Origin: Spirochaetales bacterium
GTDB lineage: Bacteria > Spirochaetota > Spirochaetia > DAHUYW01
Assembly (NCBI GenBank): GCA_027306915.1
Contig: DAHUYW010000021.1
Location: 1 to 64,000, forward strand
Direction: 5' to 3'
Length of the DNA: 64,000 nucleotides
This document shows positions 52,219 through 60,516 of this stretch, one piece after another (position 1 is the first letter of the stretch; each line of letters starts with the position of its first letter). A program made the position numbers and the translations under genes. The notes below the pieces were generated by a model, which was given only the letters and a program-made list of their open reading frames with translations, was not told where the DNA came from and made no database searches.

Positions 52219-53297
52219 AAGAAGATGAGCCGTTTCCGGCGCTCATTGCGCGCGAAGACGGGGGGGGCCGCTTCGAGCTGCACATCGAGGAGCGGCGGGT
52301 GGCCGATCTTCCTGCGGGGGAGCTCCTCATTCGGGTCGACTACTCCTCGCTCAACTTCAAGGATGCCCTGTCGGCCGAGGGCAATCGCGGGGTGACGAAA
52401 CGCTATCCGCACACTCCGGGCATCGACGCGGCAGGGCAGGTCGTCGCGAGCTCGGTCTCGGCCTTTTCGCCCGGCGACGAGGTGGTCGTCACCGGTTTCG
52501 ACCTTGGGATGAACACCCCGGGGGGATGGGGGCGATACATTCGAGTACCCGCCGCCTGGGCCCTCCCTCTTCCGCGACCGCTCACGGCGCGCGAGACGAT
52601 GGAGATCGGCACCGCCGGATTTACGGCGGCGCTTGCGGTGGCGCGCCTGCTCGCGACGGCACGCCTGGTTGCGGCGACCGACGGCGCTATCTCCGGCGGT
52701 GAGGCTGCCGCAAGCGCCGCCCCCGCTGCGGATTCGGACGCCCGGACTCCTGCGCTCCCCTTCCTGGTGAGCGGCGCGAGCGGCGGCGTCGGGAGCTTCG
52801 CGGTCGCCCTGCTCGCCGCGGTCGGGCATAAGGTGGTCGCCGTAAGCGGCAAGCCCGACGCCGCCGCCTACCTCCGCGAGCTGGGGGCTGCCGAGGTTGT
52901 CGGCCGCGAAGAGATCACGGACCGCTCGGAGCGCCTCCTCCTCTCTGCCCGCTGGTCCGGCGGCGTGGACACCGTCGGCGGGCCGATCCTCTCGACGTTG
53001 CTGCGGCAGACGGCCCCCTTTGGGGCCGTGGCGGCCTGCGGGAACGCCATGGAGGCGCGCTTCGATGCGAACGTCTACCCCTTCATCCTGCGTGCGGTAA
53101 GCCTGCTCGGGATCGATGCGGCAAGCTGCCCTCCCGCGCAGCGCGTTGCCCTCTGGGCGCGTCTTGCGGGCGATTGGCGGCCGGCCTGGAAGCGGGTAAG
53201 GACGGCGGAGTGCGCCCTCGCGGATCTTCCGGCTCAGGTGGCGCTCATGCGCGCGGGGCGGCTGATCGGCCGCGTCGTCGTCAATCTTGCCGCCTAG
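52215..53297 (+). CDS. AcuI/YhdH-type acryloyl-CoA reductase-like MDR protein
   Basis: A 360-residue medium-chain reductase of the YhdH/AcuI group: VDYSSLNFKDALSAEGN, HTPGIDAAGQVV, DLGMNTPGGWGRYIRVP, and VSGASGGVGSFAVALLA. Characterised members reduce acryloyl-CoA to propionyl-CoA with NADPH. An Ala-rich insert of about 28 residues (about 155-182) lies just before the nucleotide-binding motif and is unusual. Third gene of the araA operon; its role there is unclear. Its stop shares bases with the stop of the convergent gene at 53294. Confidence 0.85.
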   Translation: MKEDEPFPALIAREDGGGRFELHIEERRVADLPAGELLIRVDYSSLNFKDALSAEGNRGVTKRYPHTPGIDAAGQVVASSVSAFSPGDEVVVTGFDLGMNTPGGWGRYIRVPAAWALPLPRPLTARETMEIGTAGFTAALAVARLLATARLVAATDGAISGGEAAASAAPAADSDARTPALPFLVSGASGGVGSFAVALLAAVGHKVVAVSGKPDAAAYLRELGAAEVVGREEITDRSERLLLSARWSGGVDTVGGPILSTLLRQTAPFGAVAACGNAMEARFDANVYPFILRAVSLLGIDAASCPPAQRVALWARLAGDWRPAWKRVRTAECALADLPAQVALMRAGRLIGRVVVNLAA

Positions 53298-53722
53298 CGG
53301 TCCAGTCGCTTGTAGGCTTGGGCGTTGAGCTTTGAGGACTTGAAGCGCTCGGGCTGGTAGGGCTTGAGGGTGACTACCCTGAGCTGTGCGCCTGTCGCTG
53401 AGATCCACGCCATGAGATTCTTTTTGAAGAGCTCCTGATCGTAGCCCACGCAGACTACGTCGGGTTTCACCTTGGCGATGATGGAATAGGTGCCGGGAAC
53501 CGCGTCGCCGAGGAAGGCCTCGTCGACGAGACCGGTCGCGAGCACGCCCAGACGCCGGCGCTCCTCGTCGTGGATTGGGAGCTTGCCCTTCTGCTCGATG
53601 ATGTAGCTGTCGCGGGCTACCGCCGCGACGAGTCGGTCCCCCTGCTCGCGGGCCTGCGTGAGAAAGCTGACGTGGCCGGGATGAATCACATCGAAGGCGC
53701 CGAACACCAGGACAGTTGCCAT
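53294..53722 (-). CDS. Cytidylyltransferase-fold nucleotidyltransferase
   Basis: The 142-residue protein has the small nucleotidyltransferase fold. GAFDVIHPGHVSFL carries the HxGH ATP/CTP motif (about residues 14-17), and a second block is VGYDQELFKKN. Similar proteins are glycerol-3-phosphate cytidylyltransferase, archaeal FAD synthetase and the transferase half of HldE. The KxxxSS-like SSK near the C-terminus supports catalysis, but the substrate cannot be assigned. The ATG at 53722 is chosen over a longer frame because TTGAGC-17-TACCCT ends six bases upstream. Confidence 0.8.
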   Translation of the reverse strand: MATVLVFGAFDVIHPGHVSFLTQAREQGDRLVAAVARDSYIIEQKGKLPIHDEERRRLGVLATGLVDEAFLGDAVPGTYSIIAKVKPDVVCVGYDQELFKKNLMAWISATGAQLRVVTLKPYQPERFKSSKLNAQAYKRLDR

Positions 53723-53728
53723 GAGATG

Positions 53729-53757
53729 AGGGTAAAGTAAAGGCAGGGGTTGCTCAA
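53729..53757 (-). promoter_or_regulatory. Leaderless-type promoter of the cytidylyltransferase gene
   Basis: On the minus strand TTGAGC (53752-53757), 17 bases, TACCCT (53729-53734), then six bases to the ATG. Confidence 0.55.
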
Positions 53758-53833
53758 GCACCGGTAGGGCGCGGCAAGGGGGTAGCGGTGCCGGCGTGCT
53801 TGTTGCGGACATCAAGCACTCGGCCCATACGGG

Positions 53834-53862
53834 TTGTCGCCGGGCCTCTGCCTTGGTATCCT
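53834..53862 (+). promoter_or_regulatory. Promoter of the mannose-1-phosphate guanylyltransferase gene
   Basis: TTGTCG (53834-53839), 17 bases, TATCCT (53857-53862). An in-frame GTG (53870) lies seven bases later, and the ATG at 53885 has GGAGG, so two starts five codons apart are possible. Confidence 0.55.
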
Positions 53863-53884
53863 CGGAGGGGTGGAGGTGAGTCGA

Positions 53885-54964
53885 ATGGCCCGAGCGGCTA
53901 GCGATCTCGTAGTGGTCATCATGGCGGGGGGAGCCGGTACCCGATTCTGGCCGCTTTCCACGCAGGGCCGACCGAAGCAGTTTCTACGGCTCTTCGGGGA
54001 GCGGACGCTCCTGCAGACGAGCTACGACCGGATTGCGGGCCTTGTCGGGCCCGATCGGGTGCTCGTACTCACCGGGCTTGACTTCGTCGACTTGGTGCGC
54101 GAGCAGCTGCCCGAGCTCCCTCCCGAAAACGTCATTGGAGAGCCGTATCGCAGGGACACCGCTGCCGCGGTCTGCCTCGCCGCCCTGCTCGTGAAAAAGC
54201 GCTTCGGCAACTCGGTCATTGCGACACTCACCTCCGATCACCTTATCGAGCCGATCGACCTCTTTCGCGCCACCTTGCTCTCTGCGGCCCGCGAAGCATC
54301 CGCAGACGAAGTGCTCTATACCTTTGGAATCCGGCCCTCTTTCGCCGCGACCGGCTACGGCTATTTGGAGGTCGGTGAGGTGGGGACGGTCGACGGCGAG
54401 ATTCGTCACTATGCCCTCAAACGGTTCAAGGAAAAGCCCGACGGAAAGACTGCCGCAGCCTACCTCGAGTCCGGTCGCTTCCTGTGGAACTCGGGCATGT
54501 TCGTGTGGACCGCCGATGCAATAATCCATCAGCTTGAGGCCCATCTCCCCGACCATGTTACCGCGCTCGCGCGAGCGGTCGACCACGACCGTCTCACGAC
54601 CTGGACCACGATGCTCGCAGAATCCTTCCTTCCGCTGCGCGCGATCTCGATCGATTTCGCGGTCATGGAAAAGGCGCCCAACGTTCGCTGCGTCGAAGCG
54701 ACCTTCATCTGGAGCGATGTGGGGGGATGGCTTGCCCTGGCGGAGCACCTTCCGGCCGACGCGGCAGGCAACCGGCACCGCGGCCGTCTAGTCACCCTCG
54801 ATGCCCGCGGCAATCTCGTCTTCTGCGAGCGAGCTGACGATGTCGTGATGCTCGTCGGAGTCGACGACCTGGTTGTGGTTCATGCCGGGGGGCGGACCCT
54901 CGTCGCCGCCAAGGAGCGGACCGAAGAGATCAAGCAGCTCGTGAAGGACTTCAAGCTCGAGTAG
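53885..54964 (+). CDS. manC: Mannose-1-phosphate guanylyltransferase
   Basis: The 359-residue enzyme makes GDP-mannose from mannose 1-phosphate and GTP. Signatures: VVIMAGGAGTRFWPLSTQGRPKQFL (nucleotide binding, about 11-35), IGEPYRRDTAAAV, TSDHLIEP, FKEKPDG, LWNSGMFVW and FIWSDVGGW. It lacks the C-terminal phosphomannose isomerase domain of bifunctional ManC. GDP-mannose would feed surface polysaccharide or GDP-fucose synthesis. GGAGG precedes the ATG; a GTG at 53870 could start a five-residue-longer form. Confidence 0.93.
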   Translation: MARAASDLVVVIMAGGAGTRFWPLSTQGRPKQFLRLFGERTLLQTSYDRIAGLVGPDRVLVLTGLDFVDLVREQLPELPPENVIGEPYRRDTAAAVCLAALLVKKRFGNSVIATLTSDHLIEPIDLFRATLLSAAREASADEVLYTFGIRPSFAATGYGYLEVGEVGTVDGEIRHYALKRFKEKPDGKTAAAYLESGRFLWNSGMFVWTADAIIHQLEAHLPDHVTALARAVDHDRLTTWTTMLAESFLPLRAISIDFAVMEKAPNVRCVEATFIWSDVGGWLALAEHLPADAAGNRHRGRLVTLDARGNLVFCERADDVVMLVGVDDLVVVHAGGRTLVAAKERTEEIKQLVKDFKLE

Positions 54965-55041
54965 AACCGCCGGGCGCGCGCAGCAGTGCCGGAGTGCCGG
55001 CCGAAGCGCTTCACTTGGCAAGCTTCGTGAAGCTAACGGCG

Positions 55042-55524
55042 CTACTCTCGATCGCCTCGCGGTGTGGCGTTCCCGGAGAGCCTTTCGATCTCCCTTACGA
55101 ACTCCTCGACGTTTTCGAACATCCGGTAGACCGAAGCAAAGCGGACGTAGGCCACGCGGTCGAGGCCATAGAGCTTGCGCAGGACCATCTCCCCCAGCTC
55201 CTTGGCCGAGATCTCGTGGGTGCTCTTGCCGACGATCGCAGCCTCGTCTTCCAGCTCGTGGAGCATCTCCTCGACGCTTTCCTGGGAAACCGGGCGCTTC
55301 TCAAGCGACTTCTGCACGCCGCGCTCCAGCTTCTTGAGGTCAAAGGGCTCGCGGCGTCCGTCTCGCTTGACGACCATGAGAGGCTTTTCCTCGATGTGCT
55401 CGTAGGAGGTGAATCGATAGCTGCACGAGAGGCATTCGCGCCGGCGGCGGATCGTCGTGCCGCTCGCGTTCTCGCGGGATTCGATGACTCTGTCTTCGAG
55501 ACTGCCGCAATGGGGGCATCTCAT
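55042..55524 (-). CDS. nrdR: Transcriptional repressor NrdR
   Basis: The 160-residue repressor controls ribonucleotide reductase genes. The zinc ribbon is C3-PH-C6 and C31-LS-C34 within MRCPHCGS and RRRRECLSCSYRFTSYE; the ATP-cone follows (VVKRDGRREPFDLKKLERGVQKSLEKRPVS is the nucleotide-binding block). Length is normal. Upstream readings beyond the ATG at 55524 are unrelated. Promoter TTGTCG-17-TACAAT at 55615-55643. No nrd structural gene is in the window. Confidence 0.96.
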   Translation of the reverse strand: MRCPHCGSLEDRVIESRENASGTTIRRRRECLSCSYRFTSYEHIEEKPLMVVKRDGRREPFDLKKLERGVQKSLEKRPVSQESVEEMLHELEDEAAIVGKSTHEISAKELGEMVLRKLYGLDRVAYVRFASVYRMFENVEEFVREIERLSGNATPRGDRE

Positions 55525-55614
55525 CGTAGAACGCTCCCGCCAACGCTTGGATGCAAGCCGAGTCTCTCCCGCGTGGCGCCTTCGCACGGTGAATGTACGC
55601 AAAAGGGTACTCGC

Positions 55615-55643
55615 ATTGTAGCACGAGCCAATCCGAGCGACAA
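55615..55643 (-). promoter_or_regulatory. Promoter of nrdR
   Basis: On the minus strand TTGTCG (55638-55643), 17 bases with a TGC extension, TACAAT (55615-55620). The leader is about 85 bases. I saw no clear NrdR box in it. Confidence 0.6.
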
Positions 55644-55690
55644 GCGGCGCGGTCGGTGAGTGCGGAGGGTAGGACGGGGCGTTGAGCCTC

Positions 55691-56215
55691 CTAGTTCGGC
55701 GTCTCGGCTCCCGCGGCGCGGGCGCGCAGGCCGCGCTCGCGATAGTTGCGGGCGTTCTCGCGCACCCGCTCGATCTCCTCGTCGGTCACCTGCCGCGCGG
55801 CCCTAGCGGGGCTGCCGATGATGAGCGAGCGGTCGGGAAAGGCCTTGCCCTCGGTGACGAGAGCTCCGGCCCCGACGATGCACTGCCTCCCGATCACCGC
55901 CTTGTTGAGGACGATCGCCCCCATTCCGATCAGGCTCTCGTCGCCCACGGTGCAGCCGTGGACGACCGCGTTGTGCCCGATGGTGACGTTCTCCCCGATC
56001 GTGAGAGGCGCGCCCGCGTCGGTATGCAGGCTCGCGCTGTCCTGGACGTTCGAGCCGCGGCCGATCCGTATCGGCTCGATGTCCCCGCGGAGGGTTGCGT
56101 TGAACCAGACCGTGGCCTCCTCCGCAAGAACGACATCGCCGATCACCTCGGCGTTCCAAGCGATGAAGGAGGCTCGCGCCGCGTCGGGGGTCCTGCCTCC
56201 GTATGAATGAACCAT
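55691..56215 (-). CDS. Gamma carbonic anhydrase family hexapeptide-repeat protein
   Basis: The 174-residue protein forms a left-handed beta-helix. Hexapeptide repeats run from VIGDVVLAEEATVWFNATLRGD to LIGMGAIVLNKAVIGRQCIVGAG. Potential zinc His ligands are in SLHTD and in TIGHNAVVHG, as in Cam/YrdA-type proteins. Many YrdA-like members have no proven carbonic anhydrase activity. The ATG at 56215 has GGAGG four bases upstream. It lies 41 bases downstream of fucI on the same strand, so the two are probably cotranscribed. Confidence 0.9.
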   Translation of the reverse strand: MVHSYGGRTPDAARASFIAWNAEVIGDVVLAEEATVWFNATLRGDIEPIRIGRGSNVQDSASLHTDAGAPLTIGENVTIGHNAVVHGCTVGDESLIGMGAIVLNKAVIGRQCIVGAGALVTEGKAFPDRSLIIGSPARAARQVTDEEIERVRENARNYRERGLRARAAGAETPN

Positions 56216-56256
56216 GTTGCCTCCGAGCGCCGCGTGAGTCCTGTCGCGCGGGTCCG

Positions 56257-58068
56257 CTACCGGAGCTTTCCGTACAGCGGTCCGAAGTTGGCGCAGGCGC
56301 GGTAGTCTGAGCCCTCGCTGTCCATGCCGAAAGCGCTCCAAGCGCTCGGGCGGAACAGCCGCTCGGGCGGAACGTTGTGCATGGCGACCGGAATGCGAAG
56401 CATCGAGGCGAGCGTGATGAGCTCGTCTCCGATATGGCCGTAGCTTATCGCGCCGTGGTTGGCTCCCCAGCTCGCCATGACGGAATAGACGTCGGAGAAG
56501 GGCCCCTTCCCGGTGAGTCTCGGAGCGAACCAGGTGGTGGGCCAGGTTGGGTTGGTGCGCTTGTCGAGGGCGTCGTGCACTTCGGCCGGAAGATCGACCG
56601 TGAAGCCCTCGGCAATCTGGAGAACCGGCCCGAGCCCCTTCACGAGGTTCAGGCGGAGCATGGTCACGGGCATCCCGCCGCGAGTGAGAAAATCGGTCGA
56701 CCAGCCGCCGCCGCGGAAGTAGCCGACATCCCCCGGCCGAAAGAGCGTAGCGTCGAGGCAGCGCGCGGCCTCCTCGGAGGTCACCTCCCAGAAGGGCTTC
56801 ATCGCCGGCTTGCCGTCGCGCGACTGCTCGCCGGTTCCGTCCAGGGTCGCGGAGCCTGAATTGATGAGGTGGATGATGCCGCCCTCGGCGGTCCCGGTGA
56901 GCTTCTTTCCGGTCACCCGCTTCACCGCCTCCGGGCTCCAGTAGGTCCGCACGTCGGCAAAGATCTGTGCCGTTCCGGTCAGAAGGTGACCCAGGAGCAT
57001 GGAGGCTCCGTTTAGGCTGTCATTCTCCGTGGCGAAGACGAAGGGCTCGCGGATGCCGTTCCAATCGAAGGAGGTGTTGAGCATCGTCTCCATGAAATCG
57101 CCGTTCGGGAAGTGGTCGGTCCACTGGCGCTGGCCCTGGAAGCCGGCTGCGAGGGCATTGTGCCCGAGGGCCTCTTCACCGCGGCCTATCGCGGCCAGCC
57201 TGGGATTGCCTACCATGAGATCGCGCGCGATGAGCGTCATCTTGACCGAAACCTCCCAGGCGGCGTCTTTCTGGGCACGGCTCATTTGCTTTGTTTTTGG
57301 ATTATCGTCCGGACCCTCTTTGCAGTTCTCCTTCACCCAGGCGAGCGCCCGCCTGAGCTCTTCCTCGTCGTAGATCTTTTCTTCGATGCGCCGGGTAAAC
57401 TCGGACATGTCGACCTGCTCGGTCCGCATGCCGAGGTAATCTTCGAAGAAGTCGGGGTTCACCATCGAGCCGGCGATCCCCATGGAGACGGAGCCCATCG
57501 AGAGGTAGGAAGTGCCGCGCATGGTTGCTACGGCGAGCGCCGAGCGCGCGAACCTGAGGAGCTTTTCCTTCACATCGCCGGGGATGCTCGAGTCCTCGAG
57601 GTCCTGGACATCGCGGCCGTATATGCTGAAGGCAGGGAGTCCCTTTTGATTATGTCCGGCAAGAACCGCGGCGAGGTAGACCGCGCCGGGACGCTCGGTT
57701 CCGTTAAAGCCCCAGACTGCCTTGGGAACATAGGGGTCCATGTCCATGGTCTCTGAGCCGTAGCACCAGCAAGGGGTAACCGTGATCGAGACACCAACCC
57801 CTTCCCGCGCAAACTTGTCGGCGCAAGCTGCCGCTTCGGCGACCCCTCCGATCGTGCTGTCGGCCACGACACACTCAACCTCCATCCCATTGGGATGTTT
57901 GACGTTGTCGGTAATAAGCCTCGCCACCGAGCGCGCCATCGCGAGGGTTATTTCCTCAAGCGATTCCCGCACTCCTCCGAGCCGCCCGTCAATGGCGGGA
58001 CGTATCCCGACCTTTGGCAGTCTGCCCCGCAGTCGATTTGCGTGCGGGAGATGCTTCAAATTGGTCAC
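56257..58068 (-). CDS. fucI: L-fucose isomerase
   Basis: The 603-residue enzyme converts L-fucose to L-fuculose (also D-arabinose to D-ribulose). Family blocks: [35 protein letters not shown], the metal ligands in [11 protein letters not shown] (about 346) and [18 protein letters not shown]. The start is a GTG with GGAGG eleven bases upstream; promoter TTGATG-18-CATAAT lies at 58102-58131. Fuculokinase and aldolase genes are absent here, so downstream steps are elsewhere. Confidence 0.95.
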   Translation of the reverse strand: MTNLKHLPHANRLRGRLPKVGIRPAIDGRLGGVRESLEEITLAMARSVARLITDNVKHPNGMEVECVVADSTIGGVAEAAACADKFAREGVGVSITVTPCWCYGSETMDMDPYVPKAVWGFNGTERPGAVYLAAVLAGHNQKGLPAFSIYGRDVQDLEDSSIPGDVKEKLLRFARSALAVATMRGTSYLSMGSVSMGIAGSMVNPDFFEDYLGMRTEQVDMSEFTRRIEEKIYDEEELRRALAWVKENCKEGPDDNPKTKQMSRAQKDAAWEVSVKMTLIARDLMVGNPRLAAIGRGEEALGHNALAAGFQGQRQWTDHFPNGDFMETMLNTSFDWNGIREPFVFATENDSLNGASMLLGHLLTGTAQIFADVRTYWSPEAVKRVTGKKLTGTAEGGIIHLINSGSATLDGTGEQSRDGKPAMKPFWEVTSEEAARCLDATLFRPGDVGYFRGGGWSTDFLTRGGMPVTMLRLNLVKGLGPVLQIAEGFTVDLPAEVHDALDKRTNPTWPTTWFAPRLTGKGPFSDVYSVMASWGANHGAISYGHIGDELITLASMLRIPVAMHNVPPERLFRPSAWSAFGMDSEGSDYRACANFGPLYGKLR

Positions 58069-58101
58069 GATCTTTTCTGCCTCCTTGTGTGGAATTGTGC
58101 A

Positions 58102-58131
58102 ATTATGCTACGAGTCGCTTGCTTTCATCAA
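58102..58131 (-). promoter_or_regulatory. Promoter of fucI
   Basis: On the minus strand TTGATG (58126-58131), 18 bases, CATAAT (58102-58107), giving a leader of about 27 bases. Confidence 0.5.
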
Positions 58132-58141
58132 CCTATGCTTC

Positions 58142-58172
58142 AGGGATGCCGACAGTTTCCATCGGCATCCCT
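58142..58172. promoter_or_regulatory. Perfect 11-bp inverted repeat in the fucI / AI-2E permease divergent gap
   Basis: AGGGATGCCGA (58142-58152), 9-base loop, TCGGCATCCCT (58162-58172). It lies upstream of both divergent genes, so it terminates neither. It overlaps the -35 region of the plus-strand gene. An operator or a small RNA end is possible. Confidence 0.5.
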
Positions 58173-58191
58173 TTCGTGGTAGTATCGGCGC

Positions 58192-59262
58192 ATGGACGCC
58201 AGGAAGATCGAGGTCGTGCTTCTGGGGATCATCGTGCTTTTTGTCGTGGGTGCGGTGTTCAAGGCCGCCGAGATCGTCCTGGTACCGCTCATCATTGCCG
58301 GGTTTCTCTATTTCGTATTCGCGCCCGTCGTGAATTTCCTCGAGCAGAACAGGATCCCGAGGGCGATCTCGATCATCATCGTCGTGCTCATCCTTCTCGG
58401 GTTCTTCTACTTCATGGGATTTCTTGTGCAGACGGGGATCCATTCCTTCATCAAGGTGTATCCGCACTTCCAGGCGCGACTCATCCTTCTCATTCGGGAC
58501 TCTCAGTCGCTCCTGAACACACCCTTTGGCGATGCAAGAGGAATTGTACCGGACATCAACTGGACGACGACTCTACGGGCGACGCTCCTTTCGCTGTCGG
58601 GGTCGTTCCTGAAGTTCGCGGGCGGGGTGGGGATCATCCTTGTATTCCTGATCTTCCTTCTGCTTGAGCGACCCTACTTCCAGAGCAAGCTTATCAACGC
58701 CTTCGACGATGCAACCCGCCGAAAGGTCGGCGAGATCCTCGACCACATCAACATCCAGGTCGGACGCTACCTGGCCGTGAAGCTTTTCATAAGCGTGATC
58801 ACCGGCCTTGAAGTCTACCTAGCGCTGCTCTTCCTCCACATCGATTTCCCCATTCTCTGGGGCGTGATGGCGGTGCTCGTGAACTTCATCCCGAACCTCG
58901 GCGCCCTGTTCATAGTCGCGATCACGACGCTGATGTCCCTCGTTCAGCTCTACCCGGCGGTCGACATCCCGATCGTAACCTTCGTGGTAATGGGCCTCAT
59001 CCAGCTCGTCATGGGCAACTTCATCGATCCGCGGCTGCTCGGCAGCCGACTGAACTTGAGCCCCTTCATCATCCTTGTCTCTCTCATCTTTTGGGGATGG
59101 CTGTGGGGAATCGTCGGTGCGTTTCTCTCGGTGCCGATCACCGTGGTGATCAAGATAATCTGCGACAACGTCCCATATCTCAGGCCGATTGGGATCTTCA
59201 TGGGCTCGGGGAAGATACATCATCTGAAAACAAAAGAGAGAGAGCAAACAAAGACTGTATAA
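58192..59262 (+). CDS. AI-2E (PerM/YhhT) family transporter
   Basis: The 356-residue inner-membrane protein has the AI-2E family layout: paired N-terminal helices (VLLGIIVLFVVGAVFKAAEIVLVPLIIAGFLYF), an extracytoplasmic stretch, then VNFIPNLGALFIVAITTL, NFIDPRLLGSRLNLSP and WLWGIVGAFLSVPI. Members have been linked to autoinducer-2 or sodium/proton transport, so function is open. No Shine-Dalgarno: TAGTAT (58180-58185) ends six bases before the ATG. The inverted repeat at 58142-58172 overlaps its promoter. Confidence 0.88.
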   Translation: MDARKIEVVLLGIIVLFVVGAVFKAAEIVLVPLIIAGFLYFVFAPVVNFLEQNRIPRAISIIIVVLILLGFFYFMGFLVQTGIHSFIKVYPHFQARLILLIRDSQSLLNTPFGDARGIVPDINWTTTLRATLLSLSGSFLKFAGGVGIILVFLIFLLLERPYFQSKLINAFDDATRRKVGEILDHINIQVGRYLAVKLFISVITGLEVYLALLFLHIDFPILWGVMAVLVNFIPNLGALFIVAITTLMSLVQLYPAVDIPIVTFVVMGLIQLVMGNFIDPRLLGSRLNLSPFIILVSLIFWGWLWGIVGAFLSVPITVVIKIICDNVPYLRPIGIFMGSGKIHHLKTKEREQTKTV

Positions 59263-59322
59263 GGCGACCGCAAGGCCGCCCGAGAATAATGCTCGCGTGT
59301 TTCATGGCAAAAGGGTCAACTC

Positions 59323-60390
59323 ATGGATAAGAAGCGAATACTCACCGGTGACCGGCCCACGGGACGGCTCCATCTCGGTCACTACGTCGGATCGATCGCG
59401 AATCGCGTGAAGCTCCAGGATAGCTACGAGTGTTTCTTCATCATTGCGGACGTGCACACCCTCACCACCCGTCCGGAGAAGCAGGAGATCGAGCAGATAC
59501 CCGACCACGTTCGAGAGATGACGCTCGACTACCTCGCCTGCGGAATCGACCCGCAGCGCTCGGTGATCTATCTTCAATCAGCAGTGGCGGAGATCTACGA
59601 GCTCAATCTTTACTTCGAAATGCTCACGACCGTTCCGCGTCTGCAGCGCATTCCCTCGCTGAAGGACATGCTGCAGAGCGCGCACCTGGCGGAGATGCCC
59701 TTCGGCCTGCTCGGCTATCCGGTGCTCCAGGCGGCCGACATCCTGATGCCGCGCGCGCACCTCGTGCCGGTGGGAAAGGACAACGAGGCGCACATCGAGC
59801 TCACCCGCGAAATCGCGCGACGTTTCAACAACCTGTACGGCGAGGTCTTCCCCGTTCCCGACGTGATGGTCGGCGACGTGCCGACCCTTGTCGGAACCGA
59901 CGGCAGCGCCAAGATGTCCAAGTCCTTGGGCAATGCGATTCTCCTTTCGGACGACGCGGCCACGGTGCGAAAGAAAGTCTTTGGGATGTACACCGACCCC
60001 AAGCGGGTCTCCGCCGACATCCCCGGAACTGTCGAAGGGAATCCGGTCTTCATCTACCACGACATCTTCAATCCCAACAAGAGCGAGGTCCAGGAGCTTG
60101 CAAGTCGCTATCGCGCAGGGAAGGTCGGGGATGTCGAAGTGAAGGAGAGGCTTGCCGAGGCGCTGAACTCCTTCCTCGACCCGATTCGGGAGCGCAGGCG
60201 CGCCTTCGAAGAGAGGGGAGGCTACGTGGACGAGGTCGTCTACGACGGCACCCTGGCCATGCGGGAAGAGGCCCGTAAGACGATGTCCCTTGTGCGCTCG
60301 GCCATGGGAGTCTCGGCGATATGGAACCGGATTAGCCGGAAGGCGGAGCAGGTGCGTAAAAAGCGGGAGAAAGCGGCGAGCGGAAGCTGA
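59323..60390 (+). CDS. trpS: Tryptophanyl-tRNA synthetase
   Basis: The 355-residue class I synthetase charges tRNA-Trp. The HIGH-type motif is [14 protein letters not shown], the KMSKS loop is [12 protein letters not shown], and the Trp pocket region VHTLTT is followed by [13 protein letters not shown]. Length is typical. AAGGG precedes the ATG weakly. It lies 60 bases after the AI-2E-type gene with no terminator between, so read-through is likely. Confidence 0.96.
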   Translation: MDKKRILTGDRPTGRLHLGHYVGSIANRVKLQDSYECFFIIADVHTLTTRPEKQEIEQIPDHVREMTLDYLACGIDPQRSVIYLQSAVAEIYELNLYFEMLTTVPRLQRIPSLKDMLQSAHLAEMPFGLLGYPVLQAADILMPRAHLVPVGKDNEAHIELTREIARRFNNLYGEVFPVPDVMVGDVPTLVGTDGSAKMSKSLGNAILLSDDAATVRKKVFGMYTDPKRVSADIPGTVEGNPVFIYHDIFNPNKSEVQELASRYRAGKVGDVEVKERLAEALNSFLDPIRERRRAFEERGGYVDEVVYDGTLAMREEARKTMSLVRSAMGVSAIWNRISRKAEQVRKKREKAASGS

Positions 60391-60516
60391 GGGTGGCGGG
60401 CTGGCGGCGCCGCGGAACATGAGCCGTCCCGGTCCGCCGCCCACACCCGGTATCTCCCGGCAGCGGGCAGCCGCTTGCTTGCCCTGCAGATTGTTTACAC
60501 CAAAAAAGGATTGGCC

